Notes: a model not told the origin generated them from the letters alone. Numbered from the stretch's first letter, positions 7,208 to 15,238 are shown. The stretch is 64,000 nt of DNA from Frateuria hangzhouensis (GCF_026410505.1 NZ_JAPMIU010000003.1:1-64000); one strand, 5' to 3'. Numbers and translations are program-made.

Positions 7208-7501
7208 ATGACTGAGCCCACACCCGAAGGCCGCCGCCGCTACCCGCATACGCAGGGCTATTTCCCGGACCCGGCGCAGATCGAAGCTGCCCCGGACCGC
7301 GAGCTGCCATGCACCTGTGTCAACCGGTGCCCGAGCCGCTGCGCCGGAGAATGTGGCTGCAAGGCGTGTGAGCAGGCCTTTGCCGAGTTCTGCGATGTAG
7401 CGGGGTTTTACGGCCCGGGTGAGTTCGACGAGGCCGCGGCGCTCGCGGCTTACCGCGAAGTGCATGCGCATGGCGGCGTTCCTGGCCGTACTGACGCCTG
7501 A
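7208..7501 (+). CDS. Small Cys-rich protein, copy 2 (paralogue of the 1937 gene)
   Basis: The 97-aa product starts MTEPTPEGRRRYPHTQGY and carries PCTCVNRCPSRCAGECGCKAC (positions about 35-55; key residues are six Cys), then an aromatic/acidic stretch with another Cys. It aligns over most of its length with the gene at 1937. The conserved RYP-T-GY start and the Cys cluster suggest a compact metal-binding domain. It sits 36 bp after the SRAP gene and overlaps the 2H phosphoesterase gene by about 38 bp, so the three may be co-transcribed. No named family is recognised. Confidence 0.75.
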   Translation: MTEPTPEGRRRYPHTQGYFPDPAQIEAAPDRELPCTCVNRCPSRCAGECGCKACEQAFAEFCDVAGFYGPGEFDEAAALAAYREVHAHGGVPGRTDA

Positions 7502-8000
7502 GGCCGACCCGGTTATCGGGCGCTTGCGAGAGCGCTGGGACCCCTCAGTGCGGCGCGGGCTGGGCGCGCACATCACCCTCCGTTACCCGTTCCTCCCGCT
7601 CAGGGCGCTTAGCCCACGCGACCAGGCGATGCTCGCGGACGCGGTCGCCTCTGTGCCGAGCTTCCACTACACCCTTGCGCGCGTTTCCCGCTTCCCGACG
7701 ACAGTGTTCCTCGACCCCGAACCGGTGGCGCCGTTCGTCGCCCTACGCGCGGCTGTAGAGAAGATCTTCGAACGGCGCTTGCCTGAGGATCCATTCCCGC
7801 GATACGCACCGCACCTATCGGTCGCGCGCCATGTACGCGATGCACGCGAAGAAGTGATGGCGGCGCTCAACGCAGTATTGCCGGGCAGTGGCGAGGGGAT
7901 TCGTGCAGCGTGTACAGCGGTCGTGCTGCTCGAACGGACCGGTGGCGGCCCATGGCATGTGCAACTGCAGCTGCCGCTCGGTAAGTCTCACCCCATCTGA
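7464..8000 (+). CDS. 2'-5' RNA ligase-like 2H phosphoesterase
   Basis: The 178-aa product shows the two HxT/S motifs of the 2H superfamily: HITLRYPF (about residue 35) and HLSVAR (about residue 115), each ending a beta strand. Such enzymes hydrolyse or ligate 2',3'-cyclic or 2'-5' phosphodiesters in RNA ends or small nucleotides. The specific substrate cannot be told from sequence. The second motif has Ser in place of Thr, which is common. ATG at 7464 or 7470 are both possible; either overlaps the Cys-rich gene, suggesting coupling. Confidence 0.75.
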   Translation: MRMAAFLAVLTPEADPVIGRLRERWDPSVRRGLGAHITLRYPFLPLRALSPRDQAMLADAVASVPSFHYTLARVSRFPTTVFLDPEPVAPFVALRAAVEKIFERRLPEDPFPRYAPHLSVARHVRDAREEVMAALNAVLPGSGEGIRAACTAVVLLERTGGGPWHVQLQLPLGKSHPI

Positions 8001-8280
8001 GGGGAATCGAAGCCGGGTCGACATCGAGCACCAACAATGCGAGGTCGTCACTCTGCGACAGTGGACGCCGCCATGCCTTGGCAGCGCACCCAGGCAGCTG
8101 TCGGCATTGCCTTACAGATGGGGTCGTGGGCGCCTGATGGGCAAGCACGTTGGCGCCGAACAAGCTATGGCTGCCCCGCGAGTCAGGACCAAGGCGACAG
8201 GGAGTCAGGCGCGAGCCGACCATGGGTGTCCAGGCGCGGACCGATGACCGGGGCCCTTCCTTTACCTGGGCGTGTGTCTT

Positions 8281-8517
8281 ATGCGGTCTGTCTTTTGTGT
8301 CGAAGAAGGCGTCGTTGGCTGGCGTGTGCGTCAAGGTGCGACCGGCCTGGCTGAAGCACTTACGCTAGCCAGCGCCATCAAACATGCGCGCAAGCTCGGT
8401 CGCGACTACCACGAGCGCACGGGGTCTGAAGTGACGGTGGAGCTGGTGATTCCCGAGAAATCGTTGCTGCTGGAGCAACATCCGCCGCGAACATTGGAAG
8501 CCACGGCCGCCGCGTAG
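8281..8517 (+). CDS. Small conserved hypothetical (DUF2188-like), 78 aa
   Basis: The product has a short beta-rich start (GWRVRQGATG) followed by a helix with TLASAIKHARKLGRDYHERTG and a strand EVTVELVIPE. This layout (strand, Thr/Ser-x-A helix, strand) recalls the DUF2188 fold of small phage and bacterial proteins of unknown function. The start codon is uncertain, as ATG at 8272 is in frame nine bases upstream. It is separated from the preceding gene by about 280 bp in which nothing else was identified. Confidence 0.5.
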   Translation: MRSVFCVEEGVVGWRVRQGATGLAEALTLASAIKHARKLGRDYHERTGSEVTVELVIPEKSLLLEQHPPRTLEATAAA

Positions 8518-8571
8518 AATTTGGATGACGCTTCGCAATGCAGCGGCAGGGGATGGCGGCTGCGTCTGTCG

Positions 8572-9333
8572 TTAGCCCAGCAACCGGTTGAGCACTGCGG
8601 CCAGTCGCAATCCTGCCTGTTCCAAGCGCTGCTCGACCACGGGACGCCATGCCCGAACGTATTCCGTACTGATCTTGCGGGGTGGGTAGAAGCCCGGCGA
8701 GCTGACCAGCGCGCCGCTCTCGTGGACCCAATCCTGTACATCTCCACCGATCGCCACATGGGGCAGGTCGCGCTCGATACGCTGAGCCAGTTCGGTAGGC
8801 GCTTGCCCGAACGTTTCGATCAGCCCCGTGTCCCAAACGTGGTGCAGATTCGATCCGCGACCCTGCCAGCGCACCTGGTACGTATTTCCCCCCTTGTCGT
8901 CACCGTAGCCGGCATGCAGAGGTTGGTGGGCATCACCCACCAGGTGAACCACGTAGCGCAGCGCTTTCGCCTGGTCCTCGTCCGAGGCATGGCGATTACC
9001 CAGCATCAGCTCCTGGCGTTGGAGCGCAGCAACCAGGCATTGATCGCCGCCTGGACACAGATCTGGTGAGTAATGGAGGTCCGAGCCGCGCGGGAAATTG
9101 ACGTAGTGCCACTTGCTGGTGGCGGGGTTGCGGTGCTCGTCGGCCCACGAGGCGATGGATTCCAGCGTGGCCCCCGGTTCCAGGGCGAGCAGCCGCTGGA
9201 CTTCGGCACGGGCGGCGGGTGTCAGGTGATCGTCGGCAATTTGGGCAACGACGGTATGGCCGTCGCGGCCCCATGCGTGAAGATGGCTGGCCGGCAGGAG
9301 GAGGACGAGAGCAAGCAGGAGGCGTGTGTGCAT
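8572..9333 (-). CDS. Secreted S1/P1 family nuclease
   Basis: This zinc-dependent nuclease family cleaves single-stranded DNA and RNA with three zinc ions. The 253-aa precursor has a signal peptide (about 1-20, LLLALVLLLPA then HLHA). Cleavage there would leave a mature N-terminal Trp followed by GRDGH, which matches the family, whose N-terminal Trp coordinates zinc. Further ligands are visible in WADEHR, WHYVNFP, YVVHLVGDAHQPLHAG and GGNTYQV, with a late HHVWDTG. ATG at 9333 was chosen because it directly begins the signal peptide. It likely acts in the periplasm or outside the cell in nucleotide scavenging. Confidence 0.93.
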   Translation of the reverse strand: MHTRLLLALVLLLPASHLHAWGRDGHTVVAQIADDHLTPAARAEVQRLLALEPGATLESIASWADEHRNPATSKWHYVNFPRGSDLHYSPDLCPGGDQCLVAALQRQELMLGNRHASDEDQAKALRYVVHLVGDAHQPLHAGYGDDKGGNTYQVRWQGRGSNLHHVWDTGLIETFGQAPTELAQRIERDLPHVAIGGDVQDWVHESGALVSSPGFYPPRKISTEYVRAWRPVVEQRLEQAGLRLAAVLNRLLG

Positions 9334-9401
9334 CACGCCATGATACCGGGTGGCTTGGCAGAGCCATGGGCTCCAGCCGGCGCGAGGTCCGCAGACCCGT
9401 G

Positions 9402-9620
9402 CTATCGCGTACGCGCCGCGATGAGCTGTTGCAGGTAGGCGATCCCTTCCTCTTCCGGAAAGAAGGTCACGACGTCCGCGACTGTCAGGCCGTAGCGCTT
9501 CCTGAGCGCGAGAAACTCTTCTTTTGCCAGTTCCATGGGCGACTTGGAAGGGCGGCTCTTGGTATCGAGGGCCGCCAGTTCGGCCTGAAAACGGCGGAAG
9601 GCGTCGGTGGGTATGGTCAT
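9402..9620 (-). CDS. Conserved hypothetical protein, 72 aa
   Basis: The product starts MTIPTDAFRRFQAELAALD and contains an H-NS-like or HTH-like helical tail (LRKRYGLTVADVVTFFPEEEG). The TVADV-FFPEEEG segment suggests a short helix-turn-helix, but no family is certain. A GGGAGA ribosome site lies upstream of the ATG. It is on the same strand as, and upstream of, the nuclease gene (68 bp apart). The longer reading frame extending to 10367 lies antisense to umuD and was not used. Confidence 0.5.
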   Translation of the reverse strand: MTIPTDAFRRFQAELAALDTKSRPSKSPMELAKEEFLALRKRYGLTVADVVTFFPEEEGIAYLQQLIAARTR

Positions 9621-9773
9621 GGGCGCATTCTCCCATGCGGCTGGAAGGGCGATCACTTGATCGATGACGCGGGTGGGAGGCCCATCGGCCTCGAGCACGT
9701 CAAGACCCGAGACCCAAGGTACGGCGCGGGCTGTGTAGCCAATCTCGTGTTGTGAGCCAGACTGCGTGGTAGC

Positions 9774-9798
9774 TTTGATTTCTGTCCCAGAAATCAAA
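9774..9798. promoter_or_regulatory. Perfect palindrome before umuD, candidate operator
   Basis: The arms TTTGATTTCTG and CAGAAATCAAA are perfect 11-bp inverted repeats with a 3-bp centre, ending 5 bp before the umuD ATG. It has no T-tract and overlaps the ribosome-binding region. It does not resemble the Xanthomonas LexA box (TTAGTA-based). It could be an operator for a dedicated SOS regulator, or for the UmuD protein itself, which has an extended basic N-terminus. Confidence 0.7.
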
Positions 9799-9803
9799 CA
9801 AGC

Positions 9804-10379
9804 ATGAGCACGTCCAGCAACAACCGCGGGGGCACGCGCCCCGGCGCCGGCCGGCCCGGCGCCCCTTCCCAGCGTATCCGCGTCCCTGAGCCCCACGTGC
9901 CCGTGGTGCTCAGCTTGATGGAACGTCTGCGCAGGGAAGATGCCGAGGGCATCGAGCACCTCGGCACCGTCGCCGAGGCCAGCCCCTGGCTGCTCCGACA
10001 CTTCACTGAAGTGCCGTGCGGTTTTGCCTCCCCAGCGGAAGATTACGAAGAGAGCCCGATCGACCTCAACACAGTGGTGATGGATCCGCGTCACCGGGAG
10101 GCGACCTACCTGGTCCGCGCCAAGGGCCACTCGATGACCGGCGCGGGCATCAACGATGGCGATGAGCTTGTGGTCGATCGCGCACTCGAGCCGCGGAATG
10201 GCTCCATCGTCATCGCCGTCTACCAGGGCAAGGCCACCTGCAAACGCTTGCGCTACATGGCGAACGGGCGCCCCTACCTGAAAGCTGAGAATCCTCACTA
10301 CGAGGACCGCGTCATCGCCGAAGGCGACGAGTTCGAGATCTGGGGCGTGGTTCGGTACGCCTTGCACAAGCTCATCTGA
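9804..10379 (+). CDS. umuD: UmuD-like S24 autoprotease with N-terminal extension
   Basis: UmuD is cleaved after RecA stimulation and then joins UmuC to form translesion polymerase V. Cleavage should occur at C72-G73 ([11 protein letters not shown]). The catalytic pair is S110 ([10 protein letters not shown]) and K147 (ATCKRLR), with the same 37-residue spacing as in E. coli. The protein is 191 aa, about 50 longer than E. coli UmuD, because of an N-terminal segment with [12 protein letters not shown], an AT-hook-like basic/Gly-rich motif. Such extension suggests a DNA-binding or regulatory role as known for the long UmuD of Acinetobacter. The stop overlaps the umuC ATG. Confidence 0.92.
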   Translation: MSTSSNNRGGTRPGAGRPGAPSQRIRVPEPHVPVVLSLMERLRREDAEGIEHLGTVAEASPWLLRHFTEVPCGFASPAEDYEESPIDLNTVVMDPRHREATYLVRAKGHSMTGAGINDGDELVVDRALEPRNGSIVIAVYQGKATCKRLRYMANGRPYLKAENPHYEDRVIAEGDEFEIWGVVRYALHKLI

Positions 10380-11668
10380 TGGCCCCCCGCTTCGCGCTCG
10401 TGGACGTCAACAACTTCTACGTCTCCTGCGAGCGCTTGTATGACCCCACGCTTCTTGGTGTGCCAACCGTCGTGCTATCCAACGGCGACGGGTGTGTCGT
10501 CGCGCGCTCGGCCGAGGTAAAGGCGCTGGGGGTCCGCATGGGCACCCCTTGGCACCAGATGCAAGACTTGGTGCGACAGCATGGCATCCAGTACCGGTCC
10601 TCGAACTATGCCCTCTATGGGGACATGAGCCGCCGTACGATGAACGTAATCGGCCAGTTCGTGGCGCGCGACGACCAGGAGGTCTACAGCATCGACGAAT
10701 CGTTTCTGGATCTCCGTCGCTACCCGCACGCAGACGGTGCTGCGCTCGGCAGCCAGATCCGACACCGCGTCGCCCAGTGGTGCGGGCTGCCGGTATGCGT
10801 CGGCGTGGGTGCTACGCGCACGCTCGCCAAACTGGCGAACCACCTCGCAAAAAAGCGGCCAGGATTTGGTGGTGTCTGCGACCTCACGGCCATGGCTGCT
10901 CGGGATTTCCTCGACGTGGCCGCAACGGTCGCCGTCGGCGACGTCTGGGGCATCGGCGGCAAGCTCTCGGCCCACTTGAACAGCTTGGGCATCCATACGG
11001 TGGCGCAGCTCACGGGCACTGACCCCAAACGCTTGCGGGAACGCCTGGGCGTGGTGGTCGAGCGCACGGTACGTGAGCTGCAGGGGATCGCCTGCCAAGG
11101 GCTGGACGTCGTCGAACCTCGCCAGCAAATCATTGCCTCACGGTCCTTCGGCGAACCGGTTTTTTCGCACGAGGATCTGAAGGCCGCTGTGCAGACTTAC
11201 GTGGGCCGCGCGGCCTACAAGTTGCGGGGGCAGGGGAGTCGGGCGGGCACCGTGAAGGTCTGGCTGGAAACCAATCGCTTCCGACCGCAGGATCCGCAAT
11301 ACCACCCGTGTGCCGGGGTGCACCTGCCAAACCCAAGCGACGATCTGGCCGAGCTGACGCGCGCCGCCGGTGTCGTGCTTGCCCGGATCTACAAAGACGG
11401 CTACCGCTACACCAAGGCTGGCGTCTTGCTCGAAGAGCTGGCCGACCAAACGCACGTGCAAGGTGGTTTGTTTGATGCGGCGGAAGCAAGCCCGAGACGC
11501 CAGGCCTTGATGGCCACGCTCGATCGCATCCACGCCCGTTTCGGGCGCACGGAAGTTGGCATGGGGCACGCCGGGGTCAAGGAAACCAAGGGCTGGACGA
11601 TGCGGCGAGGGCGGCTTTCACCGGCGTACACCACCGACTGGGCCCAGCTCCTGGTTGTCGAGGCATAG
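10379..11668 (+). CDS. umuC: Y-family DNA polymerase V catalytic subunit UmuC
   Basis: The 429-aa protein has the Y-family palm motifs: [15 protein letters not shown] at the N-terminus (first catalytic Asp), SIDESFLDL (catalytic Asp-Glu), the [17 protein letters not shown] signature, and a helix-hairpin-helix region [18 protein letters not shown]. The C-terminal DUF4113 domain is present ([14 protein letters not shown]). It performs error-prone bypass of lesions with UmuD'. The ATG overlaps the umuD stop codon (TGATG), so the two are translationally coupled. The length is normal. Confidence 0.95.
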   Translation: MAPRFALVDVNNFYVSCERLYDPTLLGVPTVVLSNGDGCVVARSAEVKALGVRMGTPWHQMQDLVRQHGIQYRSSNYALYGDMSRRTMNVIGQFVARDDQEVYSIDESFLDLRRYPHADGAALGSQIRHRVAQWCGLPVCVGVGATRTLAKLANHLAKKRPGFGGVCDLTAMAARDFLDVAATVAVGDVWGIGGKLSAHLNSLGIHTVAQLTGTDPKRLRERLGVVVERTVRELQGIACQGLDVVEPRQQIIASRSFGEPVFSHEDLKAAVQTYVGRAAYKLRGQGSRAGTVKVWLETNRFRPQDPQYHPCAGVHLPNPSDDLAELTRAAGVVLARIYKDGYRYTKAGVLLEELADQTHVQGGLFDAAEASPRRQALMATLDRIHARFGRTEVGMGHAGVKETKGWTMRRGRLSPAYTTDWAQLLVVEA

Positions 11669-11727
11669 CGCCGTGGCGGGGTGCTGCCGATTCGCGATTA
11701 GGAAGCCTTATCAGGTGTAGGGGGCAC

Positions 11728-11753
11728 GTCCGCTCTCGACCCGAAGCGGACAT
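11728..11753. repeat. Dispersed GTCCG-type palindrome, copy 3
   Basis: The arms GTCCGCT and AAGCGGAC flank CTCGACCCG. It lies in the gap between umuC and the DMT transporter gene (convergent), so it might also serve as a transcription-end structure. Confidence 0.55.
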
Positions 11754-11783
11754 GCAGCGATACGTGCCTAGTGGCTCCTCAAC

Positions 11784-12851
11784 CTAGTGCTTATGGCGAT
11801 GGTGTAGATCTGGGTAGTGTGGATGGCTGTGGAATAGCGGCTCGTGCTCATGCGGATGGCTGTGTGGTTCTTCGCCGTCCCAAGGAAAGTCATGATCGTG
11901 CTGATGATGAATGTCATGCCTATGACGATGGTCGTGGTGGATAGCCTCGTGCACATGCTCGTGCTCGTGCCGCTCGCTGAGGTGCAGCCACACTCCAAGT
12001 GCCATTAGAAGCCCGGCGATCCAGAAGCGAATACCTGGTAGCTCAGGAAACATCACTAAGGCGAGGGCCGCCCCAACGAACGGCGCGGTCGAAAAGTAGG
12101 CGCCAGTCCGGGCGGTGCCAAGGTGTCGTAACGCCAGCACGAAGAGCACCAGGCTGAGGCCGTAGCCAACGAAACCGACGGCGCCTGTTGCGAGCAACGG
12201 AAACCAATGGGGGAAGCGGTAGCCGGCGAGCACGGCAAGCCCAATGTTGATTGCTCCCGCCACGCCCCCCTTAATAGCGGCAATCTGCACCGGATCCCCG
12301 CCAGCGACCGGTCGCGTCAGGTTGTTGTCGATCGCCCAACAGAGGCAGGCGCCTGCGACCGCCAGCGCGCCCCACGGCAGGCCGCCAGGACCGTCCGAAT
12401 GCCAGGAAAGCAACCCGCTTCCGACGACGATAGCCAACATGCCGAGCCCGACCCGCCGATCGACGTTTTCGCGGAAAACCACCCACGCCAGAACGGCGGT
12501 CAGGACGCTCTCGAGGTTGAGCAGCAGCGAGGCAGCTGAAGCTGGGGTGTGCGCCAACCCCAGCATCAGCAGTGCCGGTCCCAGCACGCCACCGAACAGC
12601 ACCGCGCCGGCCAGCCACGGAACATCGGGGCGAGCCAGCGACGCTTCGCCGGTAGTTCTCCCAATCAGGCGGCGTATCAACAGCCAGGCACCCAAGCCGA
12701 GACCGGACCCTGCGTAGAGCAGCCCGGCTAGCAGCAGCGGTGGCACGGTGCCGAGCAAAGCTTTGGCCAGCGGTGTGCTGGCGCCAAACAGGGCTGCAGC
12801 CGCGAGGCCTTGGACGACGCCAGGCAGTGAACGAAAAGCCGCCAAGGTCAT
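11784..12851 (-). CDS. EamA/DMT-family transporter with His-rich C-terminal tail
   Basis: The protein has about ten hydrophobic segments in two EamA repeats (about 5-145 and 150-290), the fold of drug/metabolite exporters. After the last helix comes a cytoplasmic tail of about 55 residues dominated by His, Asp and Glu, such as HEHEHVHEAIHHDH and HSHPHEHEP. This tail is a probable metal-binding module. Together with the nearby dmeRF and mntP it points to metal (Ni, Co, Zn or Mn) transport, though the substrate is not known. ATG at 12851 was chosen over 12875 because it sits directly before the first helix. Confidence 0.8.
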   Translation of the reverse strand: MTLAAFRSLPGVVQGLAAAALFGASTPLAKALLGTVPPLLLAGLLYAGSGLGLGAWLLIRRLIGRTTGEASLARPDVPWLAGAVLFGGVLGPALLMLGLAHTPASAASLLLNLESVLTAVLAWVVFRENVDRRVGLGMLAIVVGSGLLSWHSDGPGGLPWGALAVAGACLCWAIDNNLTRPVAGGDPVQIAAIKGGVAGAINIGLAVLAGYRFPHWFPLLATGAVGFVGYGLSLVLFVLALRHLGTARTGAYFSTAPFVGAALALVMFPELPGIRFWIAGLLMALGVWLHLSERHEHEHVHEAIHHDHRHRHDIHHQHDHDFPWDGEEPHSHPHEHEPLFHSHPHYPDLHHRHKH

Positions 12852-13025
12852 GCTCCACCGATGCTGAGGAACCATGACGATAAATCTGGCTTTGTCGCCC
12901 CGTTGTCGAACACGACAGAGCGACGAGATGGCCGCTCTAGATGGGGAGGAGGCCTACGCCGGGCCCGGACCTCGGTTCGAACGCCAAACAATCCTCGAAT
13001 TCCGGCATGTAGAGATGTTGTTGTT

Positions 13026-13226
13026 CTAGCGTGATTGACGAGCTCTAACCTGTCTTGCCGCAAGCCGGGCCTGCCGGCGCGGCCGATCAGCGACGATCTC
13101 GTGACGCTTGTGGTCGGTCATCTTTCGCCACAGCCGTATCTCATCCTGGGTGCGGAAGCAACCGACACAGAGGTCGGCCTTGCGGTCGAACCGGCAAATG
13201 TCGGCGCAAGGGGATTTGGCAGCCAC
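13026..13226 (-). CDS. DUF1289 family small protein
   Basis: The 66-aa product contains SPCADICRFDRKADLCVGCFRT, the four-Cys pattern of DUF1289 (SPC-x-x-IC...C-x-GC-x-RT) followed by EIRLW-KMTD. The four Cys suggest zinc or an Fe-S cluster. The molecular role of the family is not established. It begins 10 bp after dmeR on the same strand and is probably co-transcribed with it. The tail is Arg-rich. Confidence 0.8.
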   Translation of the reverse strand: MAAKSPCADICRFDRKADLCVGCFRTQDEIRLWRKMTDHKRHEIVADRPRRQARLAARQVRARQSR

Positions 13227-13236
13227 ATCGAACAGC

Positions 13237-13509
13237 CTAGCGTAGATGCGTGCGCATCAGAGCCAAGACCTCGCTTAGCGCCTTCTCGCGGGCCTGCATG
13301 CTTTTTTCCTCAGCCACATGCGACGACAGGTGTTCTCCGAGCACTTCCATCATGAGTCCGTGCACCGCGCCTCGAATGGCGGCGATCTGCACAAGCACAT
13401 CCGTGCACTCGCCCCCTCCCTCTAGGGCGTTCTCGAGCGCTTCTACCTGACCCCGGATTCGACGTACCCGGGTCCTCAGGGCCTTGGATGGTGAAGAGAG
13501 ATGCGACAT
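13237..13509 (-). CDS. dmeR: RcnR/DmeR-type Ni/Co-responsive repressor
   Basis: This 90-aa CsoR/RcnR-family all-helical repressor keeps every residue used by RcnR to bind Ni(II)/Co(II): H3, C35, H60 and H64, at identical numbering if translation starts at ATG 13509. The core IAAIRGAVHGLMMEV is nearly that of RcnR. Metal binding should release the operator at 13525-13541 and allow expression of dmeF. It is divergent from dmeF with 30 bp between start codons. The longer frame to 13548 would read through the operator and is not used. Confidence 0.92.
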   Translation of the reverse strand: MSHLSSPSKALRTRVRRIRGQVEALENALEGGGECTDVLVQIAAIRGAVHGLMMEVLGEHLSSHVAEEKSMQAREKALSEVLALMRTHLR

Positions 13510-13524
13510 GATGACCCCGATCAT

Positions 13525-13541
13525 ATACCCTAGGGGGGTAT
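13525..13541. promoter_or_regulatory. DmeR/RcnR operator (G/C-tract inverted repeat)
   Basis: ATACCC-TAGGG-GGGTAT has the AT-flanked G/C-tract form known for RcnR/FrmR-type operators. It sits between the divergent starts of dmeR and dmeF and overlaps the dmeF ATG, so bound repressor would block both initiation regions. Confidence 0.85.
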
Positions 13542-14538
13542 GAATCACATCCTAGACCAAGCGGCTTCCGGCCGCCGCCACGCCCATCGGTTCGATGAGG
13601 GCAACCCATTGGCCGAGCGCAACACGCGCCGCGCCATGGTCCTGACAGCCGTCATGATGGTCGTCGAGATCGCGGGCGGCTGGTGGTTCAACTCCATGGC
13701 CGTGCTCGCCGACGGCTGGCATATGAGCTCCCATGCGTTGGCGTTGGGGCTGTCCGTATTCGCATACGCATTTGCGCGGCGCCATGCGCATAACGAGCGA
13801 TTCGCGTTCGGCACGTGGAAAGTGGAGATCCTCGGCGGTTACACAAGCGCCATCCTGCTGTTGGGCGTAGCGGCGCTCATGGCCTTCCAGTCCGCCGAGC
13901 GCCTGATGGTGCCGCAGCAGATCCACTATGACCAGGCGATCGCCATCGCGATCGTCGGCCTCGCAGTCAACCTCGTATGCGCCTGGTTACTTCGCGATCA
14001 TCACGATCACGCTGGCCATGGGCACGACCACCACCACGCGGAAGTCCATGCTCAGGCGCATGACCTGAACCTGCGCTCGGCGTACATCCACGTGATTGCC
14101 GACGCAGCGACATCGGTACTGGCCATCGTTGCCCTTTTCGGCGGCAAGCTGTGGGGTGCCACGTGGCTTGATCCAATCATGGGGCTCGTTGGAGCCGTGT
14201 TGGTGACGGTCTGGGCATGGGGATTGCTCCGCCGTTCTGGCGCGGTCCTGCTTGACGCGGAGATGGACCAGCCCGTCGTAGGGGAGGTGCGTGAGGTGAT
14301 TGAAGAGGGCGGCGTTCCTGCGCGGATTACGGACTTGCACGTCTGGCGGGTCGGACGAGGCCAATATGCGGTAGCGGTGGATATCGTTACCTTGAGCGAG
14401 GCCGACGCCAACCACTTCCGCCAAGCCCTGTCGATCCACGAAGAACTCGTGCATCTCACGATCGAGGTCACGCGCGTGGGTGCGGATCAGGTGCGCGAAA
14501 CGCGTCCTTTGGCTTCATCGGGCGCCGGCCGAGAGTGA
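13540..14538 (+). CDS. dmeF: DmeF-type cation diffusion facilitator (Co/Ni efflux)
   Basis: The 332-aa protein is a CDF metal/proton antiporter of the inner membrane. It has six helices, the HxxxD-type metal site ADGWHMSSHALAL (helix 2) and HVIADAATSVLAI (helix 5), and a His-rich loop DHHDHAGHGHDHHH between helices 4 and 5. The C-terminal cytoplasmic domain includes ITDLHVWRVGRGQYA. DmeF proteins export Co and Ni. The gene is divergent from dmeR and its ATG overlaps the operator. No good Shine-Dalgarno is separable from the G-tract of the operator. mntP follows 10 bp downstream. Confidence 0.92.
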   Translation: MNHILDQAASGRRHAHRFDEGNPLAERNTRRAMVLTAVMMVVEIAGGWWFNSMAVLADGWHMSSHALALGLSVFAYAFARRHAHNERFAFGTWKVEILGGYTSAILLLGVAALMAFQSAERLMVPQQIHYDQAIAIAIVGLAVNLVCAWLLRDHHDHAGHGHDHHHAEVHAQAHDLNLRSAYIHVIADAATSVLAIVALFGGKLWGATWLDPIMGLVGAVLVTVWAWGLLRRSGAVLLDAEMDQPVVGEVREVIEEGGVPARITDLHVWRVGRGQYAVAVDIVTLSEADANHFRQALSIHEELVHLTIEVTRVGADQVRETRPLASSGAGRE

Positions 14539-14548
14539 TTCCCCACGC

Positions 14549-15118
14549 ATGAGTTGGATTTCGGTCCTCTTGCTCGGTCTAGCGATGTCGACCGATGCCT
14601 TTGCTGCCGCCCTCGCCAAGGGTGCCGGCCTGCGAAAGCCTAAGCTGACCGACGCCATGCGCATCGGTTTGGTCTTCGGCGTGGTGGAGGCCGCGACGCC
14701 GGTCATCGGCTGGCTGATCGGTACGGCAGCGTCGCGCTACGTCGAAGCTTGGGATCACTGGATCGCCTTCATCCTCCTCGGCGGGTTGGGCCTCCACATG
14801 CTCTGGAGGGCGTGGACGGGCGACGGCGACGAGGAACCGGGTGTCCCTGCCCGATCAGGCATTGTCGGGTTGGCGCTCACTGGACTGGCGACGAGCATCG
14901 ATGCCATGGCGGTGGGTGTCGGCCTTGCCTTCGTGAATACGCCGATCTGGATCATCGCAATGGTCATTGGCGCGTGTACGTTCACGATGGTCAGCATCGG
15001 GATCATGCTTGGCCACTTGGTTGGCCGCCTGGTTGGCAAATGGGCGGAGGCTTTGGGTGGACTGATCCTGATCGCCGTGGGAGCCGCTGTTCTTTACGAG
15101 CACCTGTCCGCAGCTTGA
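14549..15118 (+). CDS. mntP: Manganese exporter MntP
   Basis: The 189-aa protein has six membrane helices with the paired family motifs LAMSTDAFAAALAKG (about 10-24) and GLATSIDAMAVGVGL (about 112-126), each with the conserved Asp. MntP exports Mn(II). The ATG at 14549 is 10 bp after the dmeF stop, so it is probably in the dmeF transcript and under DmeR. That linkage is unusual, because mntP is often controlled by a Mn riboswitch or MntR, and no yybP-ykoY-like leader is possible in this gap. Confidence 0.9.
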   Translation: MSWISVLLLGLAMSTDAFAAALAKGAGLRKPKLTDAMRIGLVFGVVEAATPVIGWLIGTAASRYVEAWDHWIAFILLGGLGLHMLWRAWTGDGDEEPGVPARSGIVGLALTGLATSIDAMAVGVGLAFVNTPIWIIAMVIGACTFTMVSIGIMLGHLVGRLVGKWAEALGGLILIAVGAAVLYEHLSAA

Positions 15119-15130
15119 TACGCATGAGGA

Positions 15131-15156
15131 TGTCCGCTTCTGGCCGGAAGCGGACG
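15131..15156. repeat. Dispersed GTCCG-type palindrome, copy 4 (best preserved)
   Basis: The arms TGTCCGCTTC and GGAAGCGGACG flank TGGCC. It lies just after mntP and close to the end of the SLOG operon. Confidence 0.7.
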
Positions 15157-15238
15157 TCAATGAATGAAGGCGGCGTCCGGTCCCTGTGGGAGGAGGTACA
15201 AGCTAGGCTTGGTGACATTCCCACTAACACGCGGTCAC

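Noticed and set aside
14539-14548. Mn-sensing yybP-ykoY riboswitch before mntP
   Set aside because: There are only 10 bp between dmeF and mntP, so no riboswitch can fit.
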